A stretch of 64,000 bases of DNA from Brasilonema sennae CENA114 (GCF_006968745.1 NZ_CP030118.1:2492654-2556653), one strand, 5' to 3'. Positions 20,298 through 30,744 are shown, counted from the stretch's first letter. A program made the numbers and translations. Notes: generated by a model from the sequence alone, not told the origin.

Positions 20298-20486
20298 ATG
20301 CCATTCCAGAAAAATAATAAACTTGGTGCAAAATCTTTTAATGAGGAACCTTTTGACAAGTCACCAGTGTCATTCTGTGTGCGTAAAGGTGTCAAGGAAA
20401 AGCTGAAAGCCATCCCTGACTGGCAAGAACGGCTAAGAAAACTTGTTGATGAATTAATAGATGATGTGGGAGATAGCTGCCAATGA
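20298..20486 (+). CDS. Small hypothetical protein, 62 aa
   Basis: Basic-then-acidic 62-aa protein beginning MPFQKNNKLGAKSF and ending VDELIDDVGDSCQ, with a predicted C-terminal amphipathic helix (WQERLRKLVDELIDDV). The central SFCVRKGVKEKLKAIPDWQE could be a short ribbon-helix-helix or DNA-binding element, but this is only a guess. The gene stands alone. Confidence 0.55.
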   Translation: MPFQKNNKLGAKSFNEEPFDKSPVSFCVRKGVKEKLKAIPDWQERLRKLVDELIDDVGDSCQ

Positions 20487-20629
20487 ATGACTAGTCTTGT
20501 CGAGGTTATTGGCGGCTTAGGACTAGCTCGTGATCATACAAGTGCGTGTCAAATCAAATCCTATTGATTGTTGACAATTGCGATCTTGTAAAATCAGGAG
20601 TTTCAGAGGGCGATCGCTTTTAGTGCAAC

Positions 20630-21851
20630 TTACTTGTTAGGATTTGCGGCGGTTGGTGCTAAATCTGATAGATTCTTACAAAGATCGGGATGACTGCTTT
20701 TCTTGCTTGTTAGACACATTTAACAAGTGGATAGTTCTATCTACAGCTTGAGTTGCTATGAGTGTGCCATTTCGGTTAAATGTGAGACTGTTAACTTTGG
20801 GTAGAAGTTGTGCAAGTTCTTGCAATTGATCTGGCTGTTGTTCTTGCAAAGTCCAAAGACGAAGAGTACCATCAGCACTCGCAGTAGCAAAAACTTTACC
20901 ATCTGAGCGAAAATTGAGACTGTTGATATTACCATTATGTGCTTTGATTTCCCTCATATTCTTAGTGTTCAAGTCCCATAAGCGTATAGTACCGTCATTG
21001 AATCCTGTAGCAGCAAGCTTGTTACTATCTCGGCTAAAGTGAGTCTCGAAGTTCTGACCTGGCAACTTTTGCAACTCGTTTTTTTGCCAATTCCACAAAG
21101 AACTTTCACTAGCCACGGTGGTTGTAGATGAACCGTAGACAATTACGGCTTGCTCAAGATTGGGACTCAGGACTACTCCATCAACCTCTGCTTCCAGTTT
21201 TTTGGTTTGACCTAACTTTCGCGACAAGGAGTCAAATACACTCACAGTTTTACCATCTGGAGTTGTAGTAAAGAACAATAACTGACCATTGCGTTGGAAA
21301 CCTGCTTTGATGATTTTGTTTTGAGGTATCTGAAATTGCCGAGATTGGTTGTTAGATAAATTCCATAAATGGGTAATACCGTTTTGGGCAACGCTCACAA
21401 GTTGACTGCCATCTTGGTTAAAACTGAGGCTTGTAATCGCACATTCTTCGCATCGATTTCTTTGTAATACTTTTTGAGGAACGAGATAACCCACGGGTCC
21501 CTCTTGATTGTCTAAAGCTTCCAAAGCGATTCCATGTCCAGCAAAGTAAAAGAGGACGCGATCGTCTTTAGTTACCGTCACTTTTTTGTTGTCCAGAAAT
21601 ATCTGTCCTTTTTTAAAATTTTCAATTAATTCCCTAAGCTTTTTGAGGGTAACGCGTTGATTTAATAGCAACTGGACTTGATACTTATTTTGCGCTTGAT
21701 ATTGCTGTTTGAGATGTGTATGTTGATCTTGGATAATTTGAGCTAGTTTGAAAGCATCTGGAGCTGCCGTTTCTAGCTTTGGGATGCCATTTTCATAATT
21801 ATTAATACCGAGAATGATAGCGAAACTACGGTTAAAATCATGTTTTGACAT
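20630..21851 (-). pseudogene. Caspase-WD40 gene shortened by internal deletion
   Basis: The open frame is 20676-21851 (391 aa). Residues 1-126 are nearly identical to the start of the neighbouring 1438-aa caspase protein, including the catalytic His106 in FYFAGHG. The sequence then jumps at VPQ-KVLQRNRCEE directly into C-terminal WD40 repeats. The catalytic Cys half, EF-hand loop, STAND NTPase and most of the propeller are missing. Near the 3' end the frame is shifted: a reading frame SSHPDLCKNLSDLAPTAANP, matching the neighbour's tail style, continues to 20630. It may still encode a stable decoy or regulatory protein, but not an active peptidase. Confidence 0.75.
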
Positions 21852-21913
21852 AAATGTACTTTAATACAGTTCCGTGACTATCAAGATTTTCATGCGATCG
21901 CTTTTACTGCAAC

Positions 21914-24900
21914 TTACTTGTCGGGATTTGCGGCGGTTGATGGTACATCGTCACACAGATGGCGATCGCTTTCATCAACGTTGGGGTGATTCTTCAGATA
22001 GTCGCCTACCCATTCGCACCCTCGCACCAATAATTCATCCAGGTCTTCAATTTGCCACAGTGCTGCCCGCCACAATCCTGGAGAATCATTGGTTCCATAA
22101 GTAAATCCCACAGTTACCAATTGTTTGCTATCTGGGCTAAACGCCATGCTTTCAACCCAATCAAACCCCTTAAATTCTGCTAGCTGCTGACCGGATAAAT
22201 CCCATATACGAGCAGTACCATCGTTACCAGCAGTAGCAAGAAGACTTCCATCTGGGCTGAAAATAACTTGATTGACTTTTCCTAGATGACCTTTAAACTC
22301 TGCTAATTTCTCGCCTGAGAGATTCCACAAACGGACTCCATTAGTTGAGCCATCTAAACCAGCAGTCGCGATTAGATTTCCTTTAGGACTGAAAACCACA
22401 CTGAAAGTCTGAGTTGTATTAGCCTCAATTGGATTTGGCAAAATTTCTTTACGTTGTTTCCAATTCCATAGGCGAACCGTTCCACCCACAGTAGAACTAG
22501 CAAGTAGATTACCACTGGGGTCAAAAGCAGTAGCTTGCACCCAATTGGGAACTATGTTCCCTTCTTCCGGGGCAGGACCTTCAGGAAATGTCACTAATTG
22601 CTCTCCATTACGACTGCGAACAGTAATAGTGTTATCGCCACCAATAGCTAGCAAATTACCATCTTTACTTAAACTGAGTCCTTGGAAAAAAAGACCGTAG
22701 TTTTGTTGAGTGAACGTACCCTGACTGTATCCGATGTCATTTCCTTTAAATGTATCTAACTGTTGCTGATTCTCTAAATCCAGCAAATGAATAGTGCCCT
22801 TGTATTCACTAACAGCTAGTAAATGGTTATCAGCACTAAAATGAAGTTCTGATATATCAGTAAACTGTTGTGGAAATTGTGATACTTGTTGTCGCTTTCT
22901 CAAGTTCCATAGAATAATTCTTTGACTATCGCTAACTGCTAGTAGCTGACCATCTGAACTAACGCTGATCTCGCTAACATCATCTAGGCTAAGTTCTGCT
23001 AACTGTTTTCCTTCTAGGTTTTGCCAGATTCTGAGAGTAGCATCAATACCGATAGTAGCCAACTGCTTTCCATCAGGACTAAAACTGATATCTTTAATTC
23101 CATTTTGGTTAGCGTTGAATTTAGCTAACTGATTACCCTTTAAATCCCATAAATAAACAGTATCGTCTTGATATCCAGCAGCAGCGAGAAATTTGCTATC
23201 TGGACTAAAACTTATGCTGACAGGAATATTTGAGTTGAAGAAGGGAAAATCTTTGATCTCAACTATTTTCTTTTTGGAATCGACGTTCCATATGCTGATA
23301 GTATCACCAGCAGTACCAGTTGCTATGAGCTTACCATCGGGGCTAAACGTGTCATAACCTATTCCTTCGTCAGGGAATTCAGCTAACTGAGTTCCACTTT
23401 CTAAATCTCTCAATTTATTATCACTGAATATCATCAACCTCCCATTTGAGCCGAGCATCACCTGGTTAATGATTCCAGGTTGCTTTAAGTCCTTTCCTAC
23501 TTGTTGTCCGTTCAAATTCCACCATTTAACTACTTCATCAGTACTAACAGTAATAAGCTGCTGACTATCAGGGCTAAAGCTGAAACTCCAAACCTGCCCT
23601 CCTACATTAAATGGTTTAAATCCAGACAATTGTTTACCGGTTCGATCCCATAAACTAACTGTACCATCAACTTGAGCTATAGCTAACAGCTGACCATTGG
23701 GACTAAAAACTACTTTATCTGAATCATTCGGAATGTTGAGACGATTTCGTTCTTTGACTCCATACATCGTCTTTTGTAGTGTTCGTCTCACTTGAGCGCA
23801 TAGTTCAGCATCTTTCCAAAATGAATACTTAAGTTGTAACTTCTTGAGTTCTTTTCCCGCCTTGACAGCTTCAACTAGTGCTTCCAACTTTTGATTTGCA
23901 GCCAAAAGAGCTTCAGCGGCTCTATAGAGTATTCTTATAATCTGTTTTTTATCCTTAATATCTTCTTCGTCTCTTTTGACAATACTGCTTTTGACAAATT
24001 CCATCTCTAGTTGATTAAGCCAGTTCTCCTGTGAATTCTTAATCACCTCTTGTAGCAAATCGAGACGAGGATTAGTATTCCACAGATAACTTTCAGGTCG
24101 TTCCTCATTGTGCCAATCATTAGCCGCAGGCGTTAGCCGCTGTTGCAAAATTAAATTTTCTTCCTCATCTTTTTTCCACTTCAGCATCTTATCCCAACCC
24201 TGCACCAAAGCATCATGGGCTGGTTCTACATAAGGTTCACCTTGAGAATTAGAACCTTCAACGATTAAGCGAGTTTCAGACAAACGTTGGATGACCGTAT
24301 TTACTCGCTCAGTTTCATCCTTATCAGGATACACCAGTTCCGACTTGGGAACCTGTCGCCGTGCTAACTCCCTACCCTGCAATGAAATCATCCGCAGCAT
24401 GATCCAACGCACTGTATTTTGATAAGCAACATCTTCTGCAACTAAGCGATCATATTCTTGATTAGCACGCTTAGTCAAAGAACCAACGACTCTTCCCAAT
24501 TCTTTGTAATCTTCCTTTGTTAAGGCACGATTATCTCTTCGTTGTTCCAAATACTTCAAGTACAATTCACTAAGGGTGAAAGAAAGCAAAGGTAAAGCAC
24601 CTGGCATTTGTACGACTTCATTGATAAGTTCATCTACCAAGCTGGGAGGATCAAAGTACACCACTTTTTCTGATGCGGGTTTCTCAATTGCTTCTCGTAA
24701 CTCATCCTGAGTCATGGGTGGTACAACAAACCGAGCATCATTCCAAAAGTCTTTGAGAACAGAATTTTGAAACTGCGCTTCAAAGTCGAGTCGCAGGGTA
24801 ACAACTACATCGATATGTTTTGAAAATTTGGCAATTGCATTTTTAATTAATTTCTGAAACTGTTCTCGTTCTTGGTCATTATTACACAGAGTTATCAACT

Positions 24901-26230
24901 CTTCAAACTGGTCAATTGGCAGTAATAATTGAGTTTTGGGGTCAGCCTTACACCTGTTTTCAACAATAGTTGCTAAAGCGTATTCATCTTTTGCCAGTTC
25001 CTCAGCAGTGATTGCAGTTGCAATTGGTGAACACACTTGTGCTAGTGCTTGCAAGGGATTTTCCCCTGGTCGCATCGGTTGTAAAATCTGAAACTGATAC
25101 TCCTGACAATGACGCAAGCGCGGTAAAAAACCAGCTTTCATTAAACTAGATTTTCCTGTTCCAGAAGCACCCAATACCACTGTCAAAGCGTGCTGTTCAG
25201 AAACCACATGCTGATAAAGCTGTTTGATCAGATTTTCTCTTCCAAAAAATAAGCTACTATCTTTTTCGTCGTAAGATTGCAATCCTCGGTAGGGATTATT
25301 TTCTACGTTAAGTGGTGGTGCATCAGCCAATTTATCTCGCTCAAAATTAGGCAACAAAAAGATGAATTCGCCTTTATCATGTTTTTTGAGCGGACAAAAA
25401 CCAGGGGTTTGTCGCTTGTAGTGTTTTTCTGTAAGAATTTCAACCTGATCCCGCAAATATGAGTAAAGCTCAGTTGCGGTGATGATACCATCTTTATTAA
25501 AGTCGGGACCTTCATCAGGTCCCCCACGTAAAGCATCAAAAAGAGCTTTGGCAAAGGGAGAGTGAATCTCATCCCCGTCGATAACTGTCCCGCGCTGTCC
25601 CAAAGAATCCAAAGCTTTTTGATCGTCAGCCGCTGAAGTAATGACTTGCCAAGCTGCATCACTAATAAAGCGATCGTAGCGTTCTTTATAAACTGTGACT
25701 TTGGGCACAATGTTTCGCTTGAGGCTTCCCCAACGAAAAGCTCCAGCAAAGCAGCAATCTAGAATTGCTAACATATGCCGACACGGAAGTGCGTTCAAAG
25801 CATCATGTAAATCTTGCATCGGCAAGTAGGTGCTTTTATCATCAGTGGCATCTTGAGGGATGAGGTAACCTACTGGTCCATCTTCATTATCCATAGCATT
25901 GTCAGCTATTCCATGTCCAGCAAAGTAAAAGAGGACGCGATCGTCTTTAGTTACCGTGACTTTTTTGTTGTCCAGAAATATCTGTCCTTTTTTAAAATTT
26001 TCAATTAATTCCCTAAGCTTTTTGAGGGTAACGCGTTGATTCAACAGCAACTGGACTTCATACTGATTTTGCGCTTGATATTGCTGTTTGAGATGTGTAT
26101 GTTGATCTTGGATAATTTGAGCTAGTTTTAAAGCATCTGGAGCTGCTGTTTCCAGCTTTGGGATGTCATTTTCATAATTATTAATACCGAGAATAATAGC
26201 GAAACTACGGTTGAAATTATTTTTTGACAT
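21914..26230 (-). CDS. Caspase-like peptidase with STAND NTPase and WD40 propellers
   Basis: 1438-aa orthocaspase-type protein. Residues 1-290 form a C14 peptidase domain with His106 (FYFAGHG) and Cys160 (ILDCCFAG). It contains a canonical EF-hand-like loop, DFNKDGIITATE, at 243-254. Residues 312-700 form a STAND/AAA-type NTPase (NPYRGLQSYDEKDSSLFFG, Walker A GASGTGKSS near 354-362, acidic Walker B LLLPIDQFEEL). A helical linker leads into about 12-14 WD40 repeats to near 1400. STAND proteins usually switch on by ligand-driven oligomerisation, here likely releasing caspase activity (family knowledge). A shortened paralogue lies immediately downstream. Arg/Lys specificity is usual for such enzymes. 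Confidence 0.9.
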   Translation of the reverse strand: MSKNNFNRSFAIILGINNYENDIPKLETAAPDALKLAQIIQDQHTHLKQQYQAQNQYEVQLLLNQRVTLKKLRELIENFKKGQIFLDNKKVTVTKDDRVLFYFAGHGIADNAMDNEDGPVGYLIPQDATDDKSTYLPMQDLHDALNALPCRHMLAILDCCFAGAFRWGSLKRNIVPKVTVYKERYDRFISDAAWQVITSAADDQKALDSLGQRGTVIDGDEIHSPFAKALFDALRGGPDEGPDFNKDGIITATELYSYLRDQVEILTEKHYKRQTPGFCPLKKHDKGEFIFLLPNFERDKLADAPPLNVENNPYRGLQSYDEKDSSLFFGRENLIKQLYQHVVSEQHALTVVLGASGTGKSSLMKAGFLPRLRHCQEYQFQILQPMRPGENPLQALAQVCSPIATAITAEELAKDEYALATIVENRCKADPKTQLLLPIDQFEELITLCNNDQEREQFQKLIKNAIAKFSKHIDVVVTLRLDFEAQFQNSVLKDFWNDARFVVPPMTQDELREAIEKPASEKVVYFDPPSLVDELINEVVQMPGALPLLSFTLSELYLKYLEQRRDNRALTKEDYKELGRVVGSLTKRANQEYDRLVAEDVAYQNTVRWIMLRMISLQGRELARRQVPKSELVYPDKDETERVNTVIQRLSETRLIVEGSNSQGEPYVEPAHDALVQGWDKMLKWKKDEEENLILQQRLTPAANDWHNEERPESYLWNTNPRLDLLQEVIKNSQENWLNQLEMEFVKSSIVKRDEEDIKDKKQIIRILYRAAEALLAANQKLEALVEAVKAGKELKKLQLKYSFWKDAELCAQVRRTLQKTMYGVKERNRLNIPNDSDKVVFSPNGQLLAIAQVDGTVSLWDRTGKQLSGFKPFNVGGQVWSFSFSPDSQQLITVSTDEVVKWWNLNGQQVGKDLKQPGIINQVMLGSNGRLMIFSDNKLRDLESGTQLAEFPDEGIGYDTFSPDGKLIATGTAGDTISIWNVDSKKKIVEIKDFPFFNSNIPVSISFSPDSKFLAAAGYQDDTVYLWDLKGNQLAKFNANQNGIKDISFSPDGKQLATIGIDATLRIWQNLEGKQLAELSLDDVSEISVSSDGQLLAVSDSQRIILWNLRKRQQVSQFPQQFTDISELHFSADNHLLAVSEYKGTIHLLDLENQQQLDTFKGNDIGYSQGTFTQQNYGLFFQGLSLSKDGNLLAIGGDNTITVRSRNGEQLVTFPEGPAPEEGNIVPNWVQATAFDPSGNLLASSTVGGTVRLWNWKQRKEILPNPIEANTTQTFSVVFSPKGNLIATAGLDGSTNGVRLWNLSGEKLAEFKGHLGKVNQVIFSPDGSLLATAGNDGTARIWDLSGQQLAEFKGFDWVESMAFSPDSKQLVTVGFTYGTNDSPGLWRAALWQIEDLDELLVRGCEWVGDYLKNHPNVDESDRHLCDDVPSTAANPDK

Positions 26231-26266
26231 AAGTATACCTTTTAAGCCTATGAATGCAAAGGTGAG

Positions 26267-26307
26267 AAAGGCAAAAGTAAAACAATAGAATGTCTACTTT
26301 TGCCTTT
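26267..26307 (-). terminator. Hairpin terminator between two caspase genes
   Basis: A 13-bp stem AAAGGCAAAAGTA / TACTTTTGCCTTT lies just after the stop of the caspase-hydrolase gene and before the start of the caspase-WD40 gene, both on the minus strand. It probably separates them into distinct transcripts. Confidence 0.6.
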
Positions 26308-26314
26308 TTGCTGT

Positions 26315-29300
26315 TTACTTGTGTTGTCTAAGAGCTGCAACCAAAGCCTCTAAACCAACTTCTGTGAATTCAGTACCGAAGTAACTCATGTGGTCGCAAG
26401 CGACTTCTTGAATAAAGGGCGAGCGCTTGCCTCCAAATGGAATACTCGTAATACTATCCACAGTCACTGCAACATCATTTGGTACACCAAAGAAAGGCAA
26501 AGCTACAACTTTCTTAAATAAACTTTTTTGTAGCCGTTCTAGTACATTCGATTTTTTTGCTGATTGTTGCTCTAATGCTGCCGGAATGATAGAGGTATTG
26601 CCAGCGATAATTGAGTAAGGAATGCCAGGATCGTCACTTGCGGCGAGAGATTTGATAACATCAGAAGCAGGGTTCATCTCGGCTAAAGCGATCCTAATAT
26701 TTTTTTCTAAAGCGCCCATCAGCATAGCCACGACTTTTGCAGGCCAAGCAACTGTAGAAAGACCGTTAAGCGCGATACCCAAAGTGAGTTTTACCCAATC
26801 TTCCACAACTGACCAAGGAGAACCTGCATTTGGTGTACCCAACATAAACAGGTGTTGGACGACTTTATTTCCTCCTTTTTGCTCAATAAACCAACGAGAT
26901 ACCAAACCACCCATTGAGTGAGCGATGATGTGCAGTTCTTTACCGTGATTTTCTCCCAAACCCACATCTATGAGTCGCTGTTTCAAAAATTGAGCATTTT
27001 GCTCAATTGAAGTATTCAAGTTTTCGTAGTCAAAGGTGAGAACTACGTCGTAAAGTTCACTGATAGAATGCTTTTGTCCATCCGCTTGCGATACCGGTTG
27101 TTTAATGTTGTTCACTAAACTCTCAGTATCGCCAATAATGCCGTGGATGAACAGGGCAATCCGTTTTGCTTGCGCCACTCGCTGCTGAACATCAGTCGCA
27201 TCCCGTTTATAAGTTACTTTTTTGTCGTCTCCCACAAGAGCCACAGCTAAAATGGGATACTGAAATTTCCGCCCGAAATTCTGGCTGATAACTTTTTCAA
27301 AGAAGATGCGAATAGCTCCTTTCAGGCTGCGTTCTCCCTGACTAACTGGTGCTGGTAATTGTTCTAGGGTAATTTCTGTTTTGCCGTCTTTCGTTGTACC
27401 GTTACCTAAGGGCAAATAAAACTCACCGTCATAGCCGATAGGAAGAAGGTATTCATTGTCTGCTAGAGGAACATCAACTAATAATTTCAAAGGTTCATCT
27501 GGGGTGACAACTTTGTGGTCTGCAACATCAGTCAGTTCCAGTACACTTAATCCAGGGTCAGTACCCCGGCTTTTCGTAAATTGGAAAGGTCGAGTCACTT
27601 CTGGGTTTTCCCGCAGGATCGGAGGGACAATTTTATTTCCCAAATCTCGGCTGACTTGCGGTGTGGTTGTGAGGCGAGCATTCGCTACTAAACTCTTATG
27701 CGGCTGTAATTTGACGCCTGCGTCTAATTGTTGTTCTTGTTTCTGAGAAACTGGGGTAGATTCTAAGGGGCGGACTGTGGTGATTGTAATTTCCTCAGCG
27801 TACCAATCGTCAAACCTAACTGCGGCACTTTTGCGAATATTACGATTTTGAGTGCGATTCATCAAACGATCAAGGCTACTTTGATTTGAGGAATCGATAT
27901 CTCTTGATGCAGGTGGTCGAGGAGCATCAAGTTTCTCCTGAGTTAGGAATTTGGCGTCAAATTCTTCGTTGCTAACTATCAATTTTATAATGTCTTTGTA
28001 CTCGGTAATTCCTTGTTTCCATAACTCGTCTGGGACTTCTAATATCAAGTCTTGTCCATCTAGAGCCAGAGCTTGTTCTCCTGGTTTCAGCCTGACGCTA
28101 CCTACTTCTTCAAAAAATGGGGCACTAATAGCGAAATCGTCTGAAAGATTGACCAGGGCAAAGTAAAGTGGATTTTGACTATTATTGGTGAGTTTGAGTT
28201 TAAATTCAGGTGGTTGCCAATAAGCGTCGTTATACTTGTACTGCAAACGCATCTGTTTTGATAGAGATACATCATCCTTAAAGATGAGTTCCATCTTCAC
28301 GTCACCAGCTTTAATCTGAGTTGCTGCGGTATTTGAGAGTTGGGCAATTGTTGTCCAACGGGCAATATGTTCTAGGCGTTTAATTGCCTTTTCTGCATTT
28401 TCTGGGGTATAACCATCAATTTGCTCTACAAGAGGTCGGTCATCTGTCGGTCTGGCTATCAAATATTGCTCATTGCGACACAACAGGCGAAACTGGGCTT
28501 TGGTAAGTTCTTGCTCTTCGCGGATATAGGGTGAGGGTTGGTTATTATTAGGTCCAGCTATTTTGAGTGCGTCACGAGCTTGAGTGACTCCCGCTTCATC
28601 TCCCTCAAAATATACTCCTAAAGGGGGTAGCGGTAAACTGGTAACAACTGCCTTAAAAGTGCGATCAGCAGTCAGGGTTTGCACATCTTCGATATCTATC
28701 TTACTCTTGGTTGGTAATACCTGAGTGACTTTTGCTGTACCAACAGACTTTGACGGATCACGCAAATTGTCGATATTGGCGTCAAAGGGAAATAGTGCAA
28801 GTAACGTCGCTTCGCCGTCTCGTGGTGGTTGAACTCCGTGGACAGCACCGCCTTCAATCACCCAACCATAGCTTTTGTCATTCTTAACAATAAAGTAAGG
28901 TTCAAGTTCGGCGATCGCTCCATCTAGGAAAAATTTGTTGTCATCCTCTGGATAATTCACTTCCAACTGAGGAGACTGATCCCCATTCACACTGCGTACT
29001 AAGGCATTTGTGCGTCCAAACAAATCTCGATAAGTCAGCTTTCCGTTCGCTTTGGACAATGTATCCATTAAAAAATAAGAGAAACGACCCCGGTGTTGAC
29101 CATTTCCTTTATACTCTTTTGCTGTTTCGTAGTCTCGACAAGCTGCTAAAAGAACATGACGACCTTTGGGTATATTCCAGCCTGTAGGGTTATCTTCAGG
29201 TTTTACCTTACGAGTCCCTAAAAGTCGATTCAAATCATCCAGCGTAAAAATAAAACTATCAAGTGGGCGTTCTCGCTTGTCTGCAGGCAAACGACGTTCC

Positions 29301-29782
29301 TTCGTCTGTTGCATTGGGTCTCTTGTGCCGGAACCAGAGTGGCAGCAGTCCATAATAATGGTCAGATGGGGGTTCTTTTGTGCTACTTCTGCAATCAATG
29401 CTGCCAATTCTTTATCTGCCAAATCCCAACCGCCTTCAGTACGACTGTCATAACAGACTAAAGTCTCATCAAGATGGTCTGGTTCTAGTTGCCAAAATTC
29501 TTTTGGTGCTAACTCCTGGGAACCATGACCACTGTAATAAAAGAGAACTATATCATCTTGCCCAGCTTGATTCAAATGCGAACGGAAGCCATCAATAATT
29601 CCCTTACGGGTTGCTTGTTCATCTTTGAGCGTTTGTAAATGGAGTTGGTATTCTTGCTTATCAAAGCGTTCTTTTATATACTCTTCTATTGCTGTAATGT
29701 CATTAACGCAGCCTTGTAAACAGTGATTTGGATTGGGATAATTGTCGATACCAACTAATAAAGCATAGAAATGACGAATCAT
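26315..29782 (-). CDS. Caspase-like peptidase fused to an alpha/beta hydrolase (copy A)
   Basis: 1155-aa protein. Residues 1-280 are a metacaspase-type C14 domain with His86 (FYYSGHGSQ) and Cys147 (IIMDCCHSGSGTRD). The middle (about 290-840) is beta-rich, with an extended region of unknown fold. Residues about 850-1150 form an alpha/beta hydrolase with oxyanion strand IALFIHGIIGDTESL, nucleophile Ser956 in HIIAHSMGGL, and a C-terminal CDHMSYFG that could supply the catalytic His. Lipase or esterase action is inferred. The second copy at 53471-56899 has the same order and nearly the same spacing. It is preceded by an intergenic region holding a duplicated gene scrap. Confidence 0.88.
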   Translation of the reverse strand: MIRHFYALLVGIDNYPNPNHCLQGCVNDITAIEEYIKERFDKQEYQLHLQTLKDEQATRKGIIDGFRSHLNQAGQDDIVLFYYSGHGSQELAPKEFWQLEPDHLDETLVCYDSRTEGGWDLADKELAALIAEVAQKNPHLTIIMDCCHSGSGTRDPMQQTKERRLPADKRERPLDSFIFTLDDLNRLLGTRKVKPEDNPTGWNIPKGRHVLLAACRDYETAKEYKGNGQHRGRFSYFLMDTLSKANGKLTYRDLFGRTNALVRSVNGDQSPQLEVNYPEDDNKFFLDGAIAELEPYFIVKNDKSYGWVIEGGAVHGVQPPRDGEATLLALFPFDANIDNLRDPSKSVGTAKVTQVLPTKSKIDIEDVQTLTADRTFKAVVTSLPLPPLGVYFEGDEAGVTQARDALKIAGPNNNQPSPYIREEQELTKAQFRLLCRNEQYLIARPTDDRPLVEQIDGYTPENAEKAIKRLEHIARWTTIAQLSNTAATQIKAGDVKMELIFKDDVSLSKQMRLQYKYNDAYWQPPEFKLKLTNNSQNPLYFALVNLSDDFAISAPFFEEVGSVRLKPGEQALALDGQDLILEVPDELWKQGITEYKDIIKLIVSNEEFDAKFLTQEKLDAPRPPASRDIDSSNQSSLDRLMNRTQNRNIRKSAAVRFDDWYAEEITITTVRPLESTPVSQKQEQQLDAGVKLQPHKSLVANARLTTTPQVSRDLGNKIVPPILRENPEVTRPFQFTKSRGTDPGLSVLELTDVADHKVVTPDEPLKLLVDVPLADNEYLLPIGYDGEFYLPLGNGTTKDGKTEITLEQLPAPVSQGERSLKGAIRIFFEKVISQNFGRKFQYPILAVALVGDDKKVTYKRDATDVQQRVAQAKRIALFIHGIIGDTESLVNNIKQPVSQADGQKHSISELYDVVLTFDYENLNTSIEQNAQFLKQRLIDVGLGENHGKELHIIAHSMGGLVSRWFIEQKGGNKVVQHLFMLGTPNAGSPWSVVEDWVKLTLGIALNGLSTVAWPAKVVAMLMGALEKNIRIALAEMNPASDVIKSLAASDDPGIPYSIIAGNTSIIPAALEQQSAKKSNVLERLQKSLFKKVVALPFFGVPNDVAVTVDSITSIPFGGKRSPFIQEVACDHMSYFGTEFTEVGLEALVAALRQHK

Positions 29783-30168
29783 GATTCTTTTTGTCTCCTA
29801 AAACTATCACGTCTCAATTAACAGCTCAGATAACGGTGTTTTTTGACTTTACCAACAGGCGGATTGAATTGAAAATCAAGTTACGCATGAAAATTCTGGC
29901 ACTTTCTGCTTTATTTTTATATAGTTGTCCGCTGATAGAACTTATGCACTGTAGAATCGGGTAAGCTCTAAGCCACTGATAAGTGACGCCCACTATAATG
30001 AACTTCCCGCCAGCTTTTACTTAGTACCTTTGAATTATGCAAATATAGCAATTGCCAGGTAGATTAGGACATGAACTAATGAGAAAATACTGACACCACA
30101 AAACTTTCAAGACTGTTCCCTGCACTGCACTGAGCGTAGTCGAAGTGTTCCCTGCTATATTTGAAATA
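29783..30168. other. Intergenic region with a duplicated gene scrap
   Basis: About 385 bases. At 29998-30020 it carries a 23-base exact match to bases 31154-31176, inside the 259-aa gene; the bases before it (CTCTAAGCCACTGATAAGTG, about 29968) resemble the leader of that gene (about 30657). A repeat CACTGAGCGTAGTCGAAGTG occurs near 30125-30145. It presumably contains the promoters of the divergent caspase and GNAT genes. Confidence 0.55.
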
Positions 30169-30627
30169 ATGACAATGCCCCACGTTAGAGAAGCAACATT
30201 AGATGACATCCCGCAGCTTTGTGATTTGCTGACTATTTTGTTTACTCAGGAAGCAGACTTTCAACCAGACAGCGCCAAGCAATCACAGGGATTACGCCAA
30301 ATCATCGAACACCCAGAAGTCGGACGTATCCTTGTTCTCCACGATGGTTCGACTGTAATCGGTATGGTTAACCTTCTGTTCACTATCAGTACGGCTCTTG
30401 GAACACGTGTTGCTATCCTGGAGGATATGATCGTTCATCCAGACTGGCGTGGCGGTGGTGCTGGATCTACTCTCTTGAAGGAGGCGATCGCGCTTGCACA
30501 AGCATCTGGTTGTTCACGTATCACTTTGCTAAGCGATCGCCTCAACTCCTCAGCGATTCGTTTCTACCAGCGACATGGTTTCACGCTTTCTGATATGGTT
30601 CCTTTGCGCCTGCTGTTTCCCGAATAA
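30169..30627 (+). CDS. GNAT family N-acetyltransferase
   Basis: 152-aa acetyl-CoA-dependent acyltransferase. The GNAT core is clear: LEDMIVHPDWRGGGAGSTLL is motif A with the R-x-x-G-x-G/A-type acetyl-CoA loop, followed by ITLLSDRLNSSAIRFYQRHG (motif B). The substrate is unknown. The frame is open from 30145, but ATG 30169 (MTMPHVREATLDD) or 30175 fits the usual family opening. Confidence 0.85.
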   Translation: MTMPHVREATLDDIPQLCDLLTILFTQEADFQPDSAKQSQGLRQIIEHPEVGRILVLHDGSTVIGMVNLLFTISTALGTRVAILEDMIVHPDWRGGGAGSTLLKEAIALAQASGCSRITLLSDRLNSSAIRFYQRHGFTLSDMVPLRLLFPE

Positions 30628-30744
30628 GCAAGCAGCCATAGAGTCAACTGATAGACTCTAAGTCACTGATGGGTGTCACCCACCATACAGTAACTTACTC
30701 ACTTACGGTAAACTCAACTGCGGATATTAATCTGGAGTCTGCGT

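Noticed and set aside
26315..29782. Gasdermin-type partner beside the caspase genes
   Set aside because: No small membrane-pore protein with a protease-cleavable C-terminal tail was seen adjacent to either caspase locus; the two-span 141-aa protein at 47680 does not look like one.
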